This document shows, piece after piece, positions 12,054 through 23,498 of a DNA stretch of 64,000 bases. The position numbers were made by a program, and so were the translations under genes. The notes beneath the pieces were generated by a model. It saw nothing but the letters and a program-made list of their open reading frames with translations. It was not told the DNA's origin and did no database searches. Origin of the DNA: Clusia tigrina. Taxonomy: Eukaryota > Arthropoda > Insecta > Diptera > Clusiidae. Position 1 is the stretch's first letter; every line of letters begins with the position of its first letter. The stretch covers positions 242,327,889 to 242,391,888 of the forward strand of contig OV050030.1 of NCBI GenBank assembly GCA_920105625.2, read 5' to 3'.

Positions 12054-14325
12054 CCGTATAGAAGTTAGGGCCATTTGAAGTTTTATCAGTGTTTGATTTG
12101 GGTCTCAAGGGTAGCAAAGCTTTGAGCGATAGCTTAAATTAACAAGAGGCTCGGGAACTTTATTGTTACAAAATTTCAAGTTTTATGACGCTCCAGTAAA
12201 AAATCAGTATTTGATTTGGGACTCAAGGGTAGCATAGCTCTGAGCGATAGCTTATATTAACAAGAGGCTCGAGTACTTTATTGTTACATAATTTCAAGGT
12301 TTTATTACGCTCCAGTAAAAAGATACAAGCATTTGTATGTTGCAAACTTTGATAGGTGTAGGATGTACCGTATAGAAGTTAGGGCCATTTGAAGTTTTAT
12401 CAGTGTTTGATTTGGGACTCAAGGGTAGCATAGCTTTGAGCGATTACTTAAATTGACAAGAGGCTCGAGTACTTTATTGTTATAAAATTTCAAGGTTTTA
12501 TGACGCTCCAGTGAAAAGTTACAAGCATTTGTATGTTGCAAACTTTGATAGGTGTAGGACGTACCGTGTAGAAATTAGGGCCATTTGAAGTTTTATCAGT
12601 ACTTGATTTGGGACTCAAAGGTAGAATAGCTTTTAGCTATAGCTAAAGTTGACAAGAGGCTCGAGTATTTTACTGTTACAAAATTTCAAGATTTTATGAC
12701 GCTCCAGTAAAAATTTACAAGCATTTGTATGTTACAAACTTTGATAGGTGTAGGATGTACCGTATAGAAGTTAGGGCCATTTGAAGTTTTATCAGTGTTT
12801 GATTTGGGACTCAAGGGTAGCATAGCTTTGAGCGATAGCTTAAATTAACAAGAGGCTCGAGTACTTTATTGTTACATAATTTCAAGGTTTTATGACGCTC
12901 CAGTAAAAATTTACAAGCATTTGTATGTTGCAAACTTTGATAGGTGTAGGACGTACCATATAGAAGTTAGAGCCATTTGAAGTTTTATCAGTTTTTGATT
13001 TGGGACTCAAAGGTAGCATAGCTTTGAGCGATAGCTTAAATTGACAAGAGGCTCGAGTACTTTATTGTTACAAAATTTCAAGGTTTTAAGACGATCCAGT
13101 AAAAACTTACAAGTATTTGTAAGTTGCAAACTTTGATAGGTGTAGGACGTACCGTATAGAAGTTAGGGCTATTTGAAGTTTTATCAGTGTTTGATTTGAG
13201 ACTCAAGGGTAGCATAGGTTTGAGCGATTACTTAAATTGACAAGAGGCTCGAGTACTTTATTGTTACAAAATTTCAAGGTTTTAAGACGATCCAGTAAAA
13301 ACTTACAAGTATTTGTAAGTTGCAAACTTTGATAGGTGTAGGACGTACCGTATAGAAGTTAGGGCTATTTGAAGTTTTATCAGTGTTTGATTTGGGACTC
13401 AAGGGTAGCATAGCTTTGAGCGATAGCTTAAATTAACAAGAGGCTCGAGTACTTTATTGTTACATAATTTCAAGGTTTTATGACGCTCCAGTAAAAATTT
13501 ACAAGCATTTGTATGTTGCAAACTTTGATAGGTGTAGGATGTACCATATAGAAGGTAGAGCCATTTGAAGTTTTATCAGTTTTTGATTTGGGACTCAAAG
13601 GTAGCATAGCTTTGAGCGATAGCTTAAATTGACAAGAGGCTCGAGTACTTTATTGTTACAAAATTTCAAGGTTTTAAGACGATCCAGTAAAAACTTACAA
13701 GTATTTGTAAGTTGCAAACTTTGATAGGTGTAGGACGTACCGTATAGAAGTTACGGCTATTTGAAGTTTTATCAGTGTTTGATTTGGGACTCAAGGGTAG
13801 CATAGGTTTGAGCGATAGCTTAAATTGACAAGAGGCTCGAGTACTTTATTGTTACAAAATTTCAAGTTTTATGACGCTCCAGTAAAAAGATACAAGCATT
13901 TGTATGTTGCAAACTTTGATAGGTGTAGGACGAACCGTATAGAAGTTAGGGCCATTTGAAGTTTTATCAGTACTTGATTTGGGACTTAAAGGTAGAATAG
14001 CTTTGAGCGATAGCTAAAATTGACAAGAGGCTCGAGTATTTTACTGTTACAAAATTTCAAGATTTTATGACGCTCCAGTAAAAATTTACAAGCATTTGTA
14101 TGTTACAAACTTTGATTGGTGTAGGATGTACCGTATAGAAGTTAGGGCCATTTGAAGTTTTATCAGTGTTTGATTTGGGACTCACGGGTAGCATAGCTTT
14201 GAGCGAGAGCTTAAATTAACAAGAGGCTCGAGAACTTTATTGTTACAAAATTTCAAGTTTTATGACGCTCCAGTAAAAAGATACAAGCATTTGTATGTTG
14301 CAAACTTTGATAGGTGTAGTACGTA
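12054..14325 (+). repeat. HOR unit II-2 (2,272 bp)
   Basis: Second copy of unit II-1, ending where the alpha monomer at 14,326 begins. Over roughly 10,100-12,050 versus 12,370-14,325 I see only occasional differences (for example CATAGCTTTG versus CATAGGTTTG near 13,803), so the duplication is recent relative to monomer divergence. The first 300 bp differ more (GATTGCTTATATT versus GATAGCTTATATT). Confidence 0.87.
12194..12212 (+). other. Second copy of the 78-bp deletion junction
   Basis: Same CCAGTAAAAAATCAGTATT join as at 9,922, exactly 2,272 bp later and again between monomer starts 313 bp apart (12,054 and 12,367). Confidence 0.9.
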
Positions 14326-14521
14326 CCGTATAGAGGTTAGGGCCATTTGAAGTTTTATCAGTGTTTGATTTGGGACTCAAGGGTAGCATAGCTTTGAGCG
14401 ATAGCTTAAATTGACAAGAGGCTCGAGTACTTTATTGTTACAAAATTTCAAGGTTTTATGACGCTCCAGTAAAAAGTTACAAGCATTTGTATGTTGCAAA
14501 CTTTGATAGGTGTAGGACGTA
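14326..14521 (+). repeat. Exemplar alpha monomer (196 bp, near consensus)
   Basis: This copy matches my consensus at all but one position (GAGGTTAGG for GAAGTTAGG). Diagnostic bases are GATAGCTTAAATTGACAAG, GAGTACTTTATTG, CAAGGTTTTATG and AAAAAGTTACAAGC. Alpha monomers dominate the first 5.7 kb and most of the sequence after about 50 kb, and they occur singly inside HOR units in between. Confidence 0.9.
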
Positions 14522-14716
14522 CCGTATAGAAGTTAGGGCCATTTGAAGTTTTATCAGTGTTTGATTTGGGACTCAAGGGTAGCATAGCTTTGAGCGATAG
14601 CTTAAATTGACAAGAGGCTCGAGTACTTTCTGTTACAAAATGTCAAGGTTTTATGACGCTCCAGTAAAAAGTTACAAGCATTTAAATGTTGCAAACTTTG
14701 ATAGGTGTCGGACGTA

Positions 14717-14884
14717 CCGTATAGAAGTTTTATTAGTTTTATTAGGGTAGCATAGCTTTGAGCGATAGCTTAAATTAACAGGAGGCTCGAGAACTTTATT
14801 GTTACAAAATTTCAAGTTTTATGACGCTCCAGTAAAAAGATACAAGCATTTGTATGTTGCAAACTTTGATAGGTGTAGGATATA
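14717..14884 (+). repeat. Deranged monomer, 168 bp
   Basis: Between GTATAGAAG and AGGGTAGCATAGC the usual segment is replaced by TTTTATTAGTTTTATT, with about 28 bp lost. The inserted part looks like two slipped copies of TTTTATTAG, which resembles TTTTATCAG of the consensus. I found this join once only in the window. Confidence 0.8.
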
Positions 14885-16060
14885 CCATATAGAAGTTAGG
14901 GCCATTTGAAGTTTTATCAGTGTTTGAATTGGGACTCAAGGGTAGCATAGCTTTGAGCGATAGCTTAAATTAACAAGAGGCTCGAGTACTTTATTGTTAC
15001 AAAATTTCAAGGTTTTATGACGATCCAGTAAAAACTTACAAGTATTTGTAAGTTGCAAACTTTGATAGGTGTAGGACGTACCGTATAGAAGTTAGGGCCA
15101 TTTGAAGTTTTATCAGTGTTTGATTTGGGACTCAAGGGTAGCATAGCTTTGAGCGATTACTTAAATTGACAAGAGGCTCGAGTACTTTATTGTTATAAAA
15201 TTTCAAGGTTTTATGACGCTCCAGTGAAAAGTTACAAGCATTTGTATGTTGCAAACTTTGATAGGTGTAGGACGTACCGTATAGAAATTAGGGCCATTTG
15301 AAGTTTTATCAGTACTTGATTTGGGACTCAAAGGTAGAATAGCTTTGAGCGATAGTTAAAATTGACAAGAGGCTCGAGTATGTTACTGTTACAAAATTTC
15401 AAGATTTTATGACGCTCCAGTAAAAATTTACAAGCATTTGTGTCTTACAAACTTTGATAGGTGTAGGATGTACCGTATAGAAGTTAGGGCCATTTGTAGT
15501 TTTATCAGTGTTTGATTTGGGACTCAAGGGTAGCATAGATTTGAGCGATAGCTTAAATTAACAAGAGGCTCGAGAACTTTATTGTTACAAAATTTCAAGT
15601 TTTATGACGCTCCAGTAAAAAGATACAAGCATTTGTATGTTGCAAACTTTGATAGGTGTAGGACGTACCGTATAGAAGTTAGGGCCATTTGAAGTTTTAT
15701 CAGTGTTTGATTTGGGACTCATGGGTAGCATTGCTTTGAGCGATAGCTTAAATTGACAAGAGGCTCGAGAACTTTATTGTTACAAAATTTCAAGGTTTTA
15801 TGACGATCCAGTAAAAACTTACAAGTATTTGTATGTTGCAAACTTTGATAGGTGTCGGACGTACCGTATTGAAGTTACGGCCATTTGAAGTTTTGTCAGT
15901 GTTTGATTTGGGACTCAAGGGTAGCATAGCTTTGAGCGATAGCTTAAATTAACAAGAGGCTCGAGTACTTTATTGTTACATATTTTCAAGGTTTTTGTTA
16001 CGCTCCAGTAAAAATTTACAAGCATTTGTATGTTGCAAACTTTGATAGGTGTAGGACGTA

Positions 16061-16256
16061 CCATATAGAAGTTAGGCCCATTTTAAGTTTTATTAGTTTT
16101 TGATTTGGGACTCAAGGGTAGCATAGCTTTGAGCGATTGCTTAAATTGACAAGAGGCTCGAGTACTTTATTGTTACAAAATTTCAAGGTTTTATGACGAT
16201 CCAGTAAAAACTTACAAGTATTTGTAAGTTGCAAACTTTGATAGGTGTAGGACGTA
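16061..16256 (+). repeat. Exemplar epsilon monomer (196 bp)
   Basis: Diagnostic bases are GATTGCTTAAATTGAC, GACGATCCAGTAAAAAC and the strongly palindromic 3' segment at 16,209-16,230. The unit usually starts with CCATATAGAAG, a C-to-T type change on the opposite strand of the consensus CCGTATAG. Epsilon typically precedes gamma, giving a recurrent zeta-epsilon-gamma-delta order inside the larger HOR units. Confidence 0.86.
16209..16230 (+). other. 22-bp inverted repeat in epsilon monomers (exemplar)
   Basis: Arms AACTTACAA (16,209-16,217) and TTGTAAGTT (16,222-16,230) are exact reverse complements around the spacer GTAT. The same site is in every epsilon monomer (for example 10,832-10,853). 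In alpha the site has two mismatched pairs. A role in cruciform formation or protein binding is inference. Confidence 0.85.
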
Positions 16257-17595
16257 CCGTATAGAAGTTAGGGCCATTTGAAGTTTTATCAGTGTTTGAT
16301 TTGGGACTCAAGGGTAGCATAGCTTTGAGCGATTACTTAAATTGACAAGAGGCTCGAGTACTTTATTGTTATAAAATTTCAAGGTTTTATGACGCTCCAG
16401 TGAAAAGTTACAAGCATTTGTATGTTGCAAACTTTGATAGGTGTAGGACGTACCGTATAGAAATTAGGGCCATTTGAAGTTTTCTCAGTACTTGATTTGG
16501 GACTCAAAAGTAGAATAGCTTTGAGCGATAGCTAAAATTGACAAGAGGCTCGAGTATTTTACTGTTACAAAATTTCAAGATTTTATGATGCTCCAGTAAA
16601 AATTTACAAGCATTTGTATGTTACAAACTTTGATTGGTGTAGGATGTACCGTATAGAAGTTACGGCCATTTGAAGTTTTATCAGTGTTTGATTTGGGACT
16701 CAAGGGTAGCATAGCTTTGAGCGATAGCTTAAATTAACAAGAGGCTCGAGTACTTTATTGTTACATAGTTTCAAGGTTTTATTGCGCTCCAGTAAAAATT
16801 TACAAGCATTTGTATGTTGCAAACTTTGATAGGTGTAGGACGTACCATATAGAAGTTAGGGCCATTTAAAGTTTTATCAGTATTTGATTTGGGACTCAAG
16901 GGTAGCATAGCTTTGAGCGATTGCTTAAATTGACAAGAGGCTCGAGTACTTTATTGTTACAAAATTTCAAGGTTTTATGACGATCCAGTAAAAACTTACA
17001 AGTATTTGTAAGTTGCAAAATTTGATAGGTGTAGGATGTACCGTATAGAAGTTAGGGCCATTTGAAGTTTTATCAGTGTTTGATTTGGGACTCAAAGGGT
17101 AGCATAGCTTTGAGCGATTACTTAAATTGACAAGAGGCTCGAGTACTTTATTGTTATAAAATTTCAAGGTTTTATGACGCTCCAGTGAAAAGTTACAAGC
17201 ATTTGTATGTTGCAAACTTTGATAGGTGTAGGACGTACCGTATAGAAATTAGGGCCATGTGAAGTTTTATCAGTACTTGATTTGGGACTCAAAGGTAGAA
17301 TAGCTTTGAGCGATAGCTAAAATTGACAAGAGGCTCGAGTATGTTACTGTTACAAAATTTCAAGATTTTATGACGCTCCAGTAAAAATTTACAAGCATTT
17401 GTATGTTACAAACTTTGATAGGTGTAGGATGTACCGTATAGAAGTTAGGGCCATTGAAGTTTTATCAGTGTTTGATTTGGGACTCAAGGGTAGCATAGCT
17501 TTGAGCGATAGCTTAAATTAACAAGAGGCTCGAGAACTTTATTGTTACAGAATTTCAAGTTTTATGACGCTCCAGTAAAAAGATACAAGCATTTG

Positions 17596-17610
17596 AATGT
17601 TGAAAACATT
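17596..17610 (+). other. 15-bp inverted repeat in a beta sub-variant (exemplar)
   Basis: Arms AATGTT and AACATT flank GAA. It arises from TATGTTGCAAACTTTG becoming AATGTTGAAAACATTG. The same form is at about 28,945, 31,290, 32,461, 34,811, 39,900, 41,661, 44,791 and 47,331, always after the GATACAAGCATTTG of a beta monomer. Confidence 0.82.
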
Positions 17611-18410
17611 GATAGGTGTAGGACGTACCGTATAGAAGTTAGGGCCATTTGAAGTTTTATCAGTATTTGATTCGGGACTCAAGGGTAGCATAGCTTTGAG
17701 CGATAGCTTAAATTGACAAGAGGCTCAAGTACTTTATTGTTACAAAATTTCAAGGTTTTATGACGATCCAGTAAAAACTTACAAGTATTTGTATGTTGCA
17801 AACTTTGATAGGTGTCGGACGTACCGTATAGAAGTTACGGCCATTTGAAGTTTTATCAGTATTTGATTTGGGACTCAAGGGTAGCATATCTTTGAGCGAT
17901 AGCTTAAATTAACAAGAGGCTCGAGAACTTTATTGTTACAAAATTTCAAGTTTTATGACGCTCCAGTAAAAAGATACAAGCATTTGTATGTTGCAAACTT
18001 TGATAGGTGTAGGACGTACCATATAGAAGTTAGGGCCATTTGAAGTTTTATTAGTTATTGATTCGGGACTCAAGGGTAGCATAGCTTTGAGCAATTGCTT
18101 AAATTGACAAGAGGCTCGAGTACTTTATTGTTACAAAATTTCAAGGTTTTATGACGATCCAGTAAAAACTTACAAGTATTTGTAAGTTGCAAACTTTGAT
18201 AGGTGTAGGACGTACCGTATATAAGTTAGAGCCATTTGAAGTTTTATCAGTGTTTGATTTGGGACTCAAGGGTAGCATAGCTTTGAGCGATTACTTAAAT
18301 TGACAAGAGGCTCGAGTACTTTATTGTTATAAAATTTCAAGGTTTTATGACGCTCCAGTGAAAAGTTACAAGCATTTGTATGTTGCAAACTTTGATAGGT
18401 GTAGGACGTA

Positions 18411-19781
18411 CCGTATAGAAAATAGGGCCATTTGAAGTTTTATCAGTACTTGATTTGGGACTCAAAGGTAGAATAGCTTTATGCGATAGCTAAAATTGAC
18501 AAGAGGCTCGAGTATTTTACTGTTACAAAATTTCAAGATTTTATGACGCTCCAGTAAAAATTTACAAGCATTTGTATGTTACAAACTTTGATTGGTGTAG
18601 GATGTACCGTATAGAAGTTAGGGCCATTTGAAGTTTTATCAGTGTTTGATTTGGGACTCAAGGGTAGCATAGCTTTGAGCGATAGCTTAAATTGACAAGA
18701 GGCTCGAGTACTTTATTGTTACAAAATTTCAAGGTTTTATGACGCTCCAGTAAAAAGTTACAAGCATTTAAATGTTGCAAACTTTGATAGGTGTCGGACG
18801 TACCCTATAGAAGTTACGGCCATTTGAAGTTTTATCAGTATTTGATTTGGGACTCAAGGGTAGCATAGCTTTGAGCGATAGCTTAAATTAACAAGAGGCT
18901 CGAGAACTTTATTGTTACAAAATTTCAAGTTTTATGACGCTCCAGTAAAAAGATACAAGCATTTGTATGTTGCAAACTTTGATAGGTGTAGGATATACCA
19001 TATAGAAGCTAGGGCCATTTGAAGTTTTATCAGTGTTTGATTTGGGACTCAAGGGTAGCATAGCTTTGAGCGATAGCTTAAATTAACAAGAGGCTCGAGT
19101 ACTTCATTGTTACGTAATTTCAAGGTTTTATTACGCTCCAGTAAAAATTTACAAGCATTTGTATGCTGCAAACTTTGATAGGTGTAGGACGTACCATATA
19201 GAAGTTAGGGCCATTTGAAGTTTTATCAGTTTTTGATTTGGGACTCAAGGGTAGCATATCTTTGAGCGATTGCTTAAATTGACAAGAGGCTCGAGTACTT
19301 TATTGTTACAAAATTTCAAGGTTTTATGACGATCCAGTAAAAACTTACAAGTATTTGTATGTTGCAAACTTTGATAGGTGTCGGACGTGCCGTATAGAAG
19401 TTACGGCCATTTGAAGTTTTATCAGTATTTGATTTGGGACTCAAGGGTAGCATATCTTTGAGCGATAGCTTAAATTAACAAGAGGCTCGAGTACTTTATT
19501 GTTACAAAATTTCAAGGTTTTATGACGATCCAGTAAAAACTTACAAGTATTTGTAAGTTGCAAACTTTGATAGGTGTAGGACGTACCGTATAGAAGTTAG
19601 GGCCATTTGAAGTTTTATCAGTGTTTGATTTGGGACTCAAGGGTAGCATAGCTTTGAGCGATTACTTAAATTGACAAGAGGCTCGAGTACTTTATTGTTA
19701 TAAAATTTCAAGGTTTTATGACGCTCCAGTGAAAAGTTACAAGCATTTGTATGTTGCAAACTTTGATAGGTGTAGGACGTA
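18411..19781 (+). repeat. HOR unit III-1, 7 monomers (1,371 bp)
   Basis: Bounded by delta monomers starting CCGTATAGAAAATAGGG at 18,411 and 19,782. Markers shared with unit III-2 are TACCCTATAG (18,801 and 20,367) and ACTTCATTG (19,101 and 20,667). The extra monomer with GTCGGACGTGCCG near 19,388 is absent from unit III-2. Confidence 0.82.
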
Positions 19782-21151
19782 CCGTATAGAAAATAGGGCC
19801 ATTTGAAAATTTATCAGTACTTGATTTGGGACTCAAAGGTAGAATAGCTTTATGCGATAGCTAAAATTGACAAGAGGCTCGAGTATTTTACTGTTACAAA
19901 ATTTCAAGATTTTATGACGCTCCAGTAAAAATTTACAAGCATTTGTATGTTACAAACTTTGATTGGTGTAGGATGTACCGTATAGAAGTTAGGGCCATTT
20001 GAAGTTTTATCAGTGTTTGATTTGGGACTCAAGGGTAGCATAGCTTTGAACGATAGCTTAAATTAACAAGAGGCTCGAGAACTTTATTGTTACAAAATTT
20101 CAAGTTTTATGACGCTCCAGTAAAAAGATACAAGCATTTGTATGTTGCAAACTTTGATAGGTGTAGGACGTACCGTATAGAGGTTAGGGCCATTTGAAGT
20201 TTTATCAGTGTTTGATTTGGGACTCAAGGGTAGCATAGCTTTGAGCGATAGCTTAAATTGACAAGAGGCTCGAGTACTTTATTGTTACAAAATTTCAAGG
20301 TTTTATGACGCTCCAGTAAAAAGTTACAAGCATTTAAATGTTGCAAACTTTGATAGGTGTCGGACGTACCCTATAGAAGTTACGGCCATTTGAAGTTTTA
20401 TCAGTATTTGATTTGGGACTCAAGGGTAGCATAGCTTTGAGCGATAGCTTAAATTAACAAGAGGCTCGAGAACTTTATTGTTACAAAATTTCAAGTTTTA
20501 TGACGCTCCAGTAAAAAGATACAAGCATTTGTATGTTGCAAACTTTGATAGGTGTAGGATGTACCATATAGAAGCTAGGGCCATTTGAAGTTTTATCAGT
20601 GTTTGATTTGGGACTCAAGGGTAGCATAGCTTTGAGCGATAGCTTAAATTAACAAGAGGCTCGAGTACTTCATTGTTACATAATTTCAAGGTTTTATTAC
20701 GCTCCAGTAAAAATTTACAAGCATTTGTATGCTGCAAACTTTGATAGGTGTAGGACGTACCATATAGAAGTTAGGGCCATTTGAAGTTTTATCAGTTTTT
20801 GATTTGGGACTCAAGGGTAGCATATCTTTGAGCGATTGCTTAAATTGACAAGAGGCTCGAGTACTTTATTGTTACAAAATTTCAAGGTTTTATGACGATC
20901 CAGTAAAAACTTACAAGTATTTGTAAGTTGCAAACTTTGATAGGTGTAGGACGTACCGTATAGAAGTTAGGACCATTTGAAGTGTTATCCATGTTTGATT
21001 TGGGACTCAAGGGTAGCATAGCTTTGAGCGATTACTTAAATTGACAAGAGGCTCTAGTACTTTATTGTTATAAAATTTCAAGGTTTTATGACGCTCCAGT
21101 GAAAAGTTACAAGCATTTGTATGTTGCAAACTTTGATAGGTGTAGGACGTA
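19782..21151 (+). repeat. HOR unit III-2, 7 monomers (1,370 bp)
   Basis: Copy of unit III-1 with one beta monomer gained early (about 19,980-20,180) and one monomer lost late. The lag is therefore 1,371, then 1,566 (8 monomers) in the middle, then 1,370 again at the end. Net length is unchanged although the content changed. Confidence 0.8.
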
Positions 21152-22325
21152 CCGTATAGAAATTAGGGCCATTTGAAGTTCTATCAGTACTTGATTTGGG
21201 ACTCAAAGGTAGAATATCTTTGTTCGATATCTAAAATTGACAAGATTCTCGAGTATGTTACTGTTACAAAATTTCAAGATTTTATGACGCTCCAGTAAAA
21301 ATTTACAAGCATTTGTGTCTTACAAACTTTGATAGGTGTAGGATGTACCGTATAGAAGTTGGGGCCATTTGAAGTTTTATCAGTGTTTGATTTGGGACTC
21401 AAGGGTAGCATAGCTTTGAGCGATAGCTTAAATTGACAAGAGGCTCGAGTACTTTCTGTTACAAAATGTCAAGGTTTTATGACGCTCCAGTAAAAAGTTA
21501 CAAGCATTTAAATGTTGCAAACTTTGATAGGTGTCGGACGTACCCTATAGAAGTTACGGCCATTTGAAGTATTATCAGTATTTGATTTGGGACTCAAGGG
21601 TAGCATAGCTTTGAGCGATAGCTTAAATTAACAAGAGGCTCGAGAACTTTATTGTTACAAAATTTCAAGTTTTATGACGCTCCAGTAAAAAGATACAAGC
21701 ATTTGTATGTTGCAAACTTTGATAGGTGTAGGATATCCCATATAGAGGCTAGGGCCATTTGAAGTTTTATCAGTGTTTGATTTGGGACTCAAGGGTAGCA
21801 TAGCTTTGAGCGATAGCTTAAATTAACAAGAGGCTCGAGTACTTTATTGTTACATAATTTCAAGGTTTTATTACGCTCCAGTAAAAATGTACAAGCATTT
21901 GTGTCTTACAAACTTTGATAGGTGTAGGATGTACCGTATAGAAGTTAGGGCCATTTGAAGTTTTATCAGTGTTTGATTTGGGACTCAAGGGTAGCATAGC
22001 TTCGAGCGATAGCTTAAATTGCCAAGAGGCTCGAGTACTTTATTGTTACAAAATTTCAAGGTTTTATGACGATCCAGTAAAAACTTACAAGTATTTGTAA
22101 GTTGCAAACTTTGATAGGTGTAGGACGTACCGTATAGAAGTTAGGGCCATTTGAAGTTTTATCAATGTTTGATTTGGGACTCAAGGGTAGCATAGCTTTG
22201 AGCGATTACTTAAATTGACAAGAGGCTCGAGTACTTTATTGTTATAAAATTTCAAGGTTTTATGACGCTCCAGTGAAAAGTTACAAGCATTTGTATGTTG
22301 CAAACTTTGATAGGTGTAGGACGTA
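21152..22325 (+). repeat. HOR unit IV-1, 6 monomers (1,174 bp)
   Basis: Begins with a delta monomer carrying TTGTTCGATATC. The shortened eta marker GTACTTTCTGTTAC recurs at 21,453 and 22,627 (lag 1,174), followed by TACCCTATAG and AAGTATTATCAG in both units. This delta has private changes (AGATTCTCGAG) not passed to unit IV-2. Confidence 0.82.
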
Positions 22326-23498
22326 CCATATAGAAATTAGGGCCATTTGAAGTTTTATCAGTACTTGATTTGGTACTCAAAGGTAGAATAGCTTTGTTCG
22401 ATAGCTAAAATTGACAAGAGGCTCGAGTATGTTACTGTTACAAAATTTCAAGATTTTATGACGCTCCAGTAAAAATTTACAAGCATTTGTGTCTTACAAA
22501 CTTTGATAGGTGTAGGATGTACCGTATAGAAGTTGGGCCATTTGAAGTTTTATCAGTGTTTGATTTGGGACTCAAGGGTAGCATAGCTTTGAGCGATAGC
22601 TTAAATTGACAAGAGGCTCGAGTACTTTCTGTTACAAAATGTCAAGGTTTTATGACGCTCCAGTAAAAAGTTACAAGCATTTAAATGTTGCAAACTTTGA
22701 TAGGTGTCGGACGTACCCTATAGAAGTTACGGCCATTTGAAGTATTATCAGTATTTGATTTGGGACTCAAGGGTAGCATAGCTTTGAGCGATAGCTTAAA
22801 TTAACAAGAGGCTCGAGAACTTTATTGTTACAAAATTTCAAGTTTTATGACGCTCCAATAAAAAGATACAAGCATTTGTATGTTGCAAACTTTGATAGGT
22901 GTAGGATATACCATATAGAGGCTAGGGCCATTTGAAGTTTTATCAGTGTTTGATTTGGGACTCAAGGGTAGCATAGCTTTGAGCGATAGCTTAAATTAAC
23001 AAGAGGCTCGAGTACTTTATTGTTACATAATTTCAAGGTTTTTTTACGCTCCAGTAAAAATTTACAAGCATTTGTGTCTTACAAACTTTGATAGGTGTAG
23101 GATGTACCGTATAGAAGTTAGGGCCATTTGAAGTTTTATCAGTTTTTGATTTGGGACTCAAGGGTATCATAGCTTTGAGCGATTGCTTAAATTGACAAGA
23201 GGCTCGAGTACTTTATTGTTACAAAATTTCAAGGTTTTATGACGATCCAGTAAAAACTTACAAGTATTTGTAAGTTGCAAACTTTGATAGGTGTAGGACG
23301 TACCGTATAGAAGTTAGGGCCATTTGAAGTTTTATCAATGTTTGATTTGGGACTCAAGGGTAGCATAGCTTTGAGCGATTACTTAAATTGACAAGAGGCT
23401 CGAGTACTTTATTGTTATAAAATTTCAAGGTTTTATGACGCTCCAGTGAAAAGTTACAAGCATTTGTATGTTGCAAACTTTGATAGGTGTAGGACGTA
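22326..23498 (+). repeat. HOR unit IV-2, 6 monomers (1,173 bp)
   Basis: Copy of unit IV-1, starting CCATATAGAAATTAGGG at 22,326 and ending before CCGTATAGAAATTAGGG at 23,499. Its last five monomers also form the beginning of the 16-mer starting at 22,522, so the 6-mer duplication came before the 16-mer duplication. Confidence 0.8.

Larger units (their letters stand above)
14326..18410 (+). repeat. Mixed satellite zone, about 21 monomers
   Basis: The zone contains alpha, eta, beta, epsilon, gamma, delta and zeta monomers. Gamma-delta modules begin near 15,155, 16,331, 17,115 and 18,289, giving steps of about 6, 4 and 6 monomers; the same core is thus reused with different numbers of spacers. 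It includes a deranged monomer (14,717-14,884) and the first beta copies with the GAATGTTGAAAACATTG end (17,595). Confidence 0.7.

Noticed and set aside
14326..14521. tRNA gene or tRNA-derived SINE
   Set aside because: Despite A/B-box resemblance, no acceptor-stem complementarity flanks the boxes, no anticodon arm can be drawn, and box spacing is short. Kept only as a low-interest promoter hypothesis.
16967..17215. Minus-strand frames of 60-82 codons, also at 2,595, 30,961, 31,863, 39,574, 47,301, 53,513 and 63,455
   Set aside because: All translate the reverse strand of the same repeat and share one peptide pattern. They exist where an indel or substitution bypasses a common stop codon. They are not genes.
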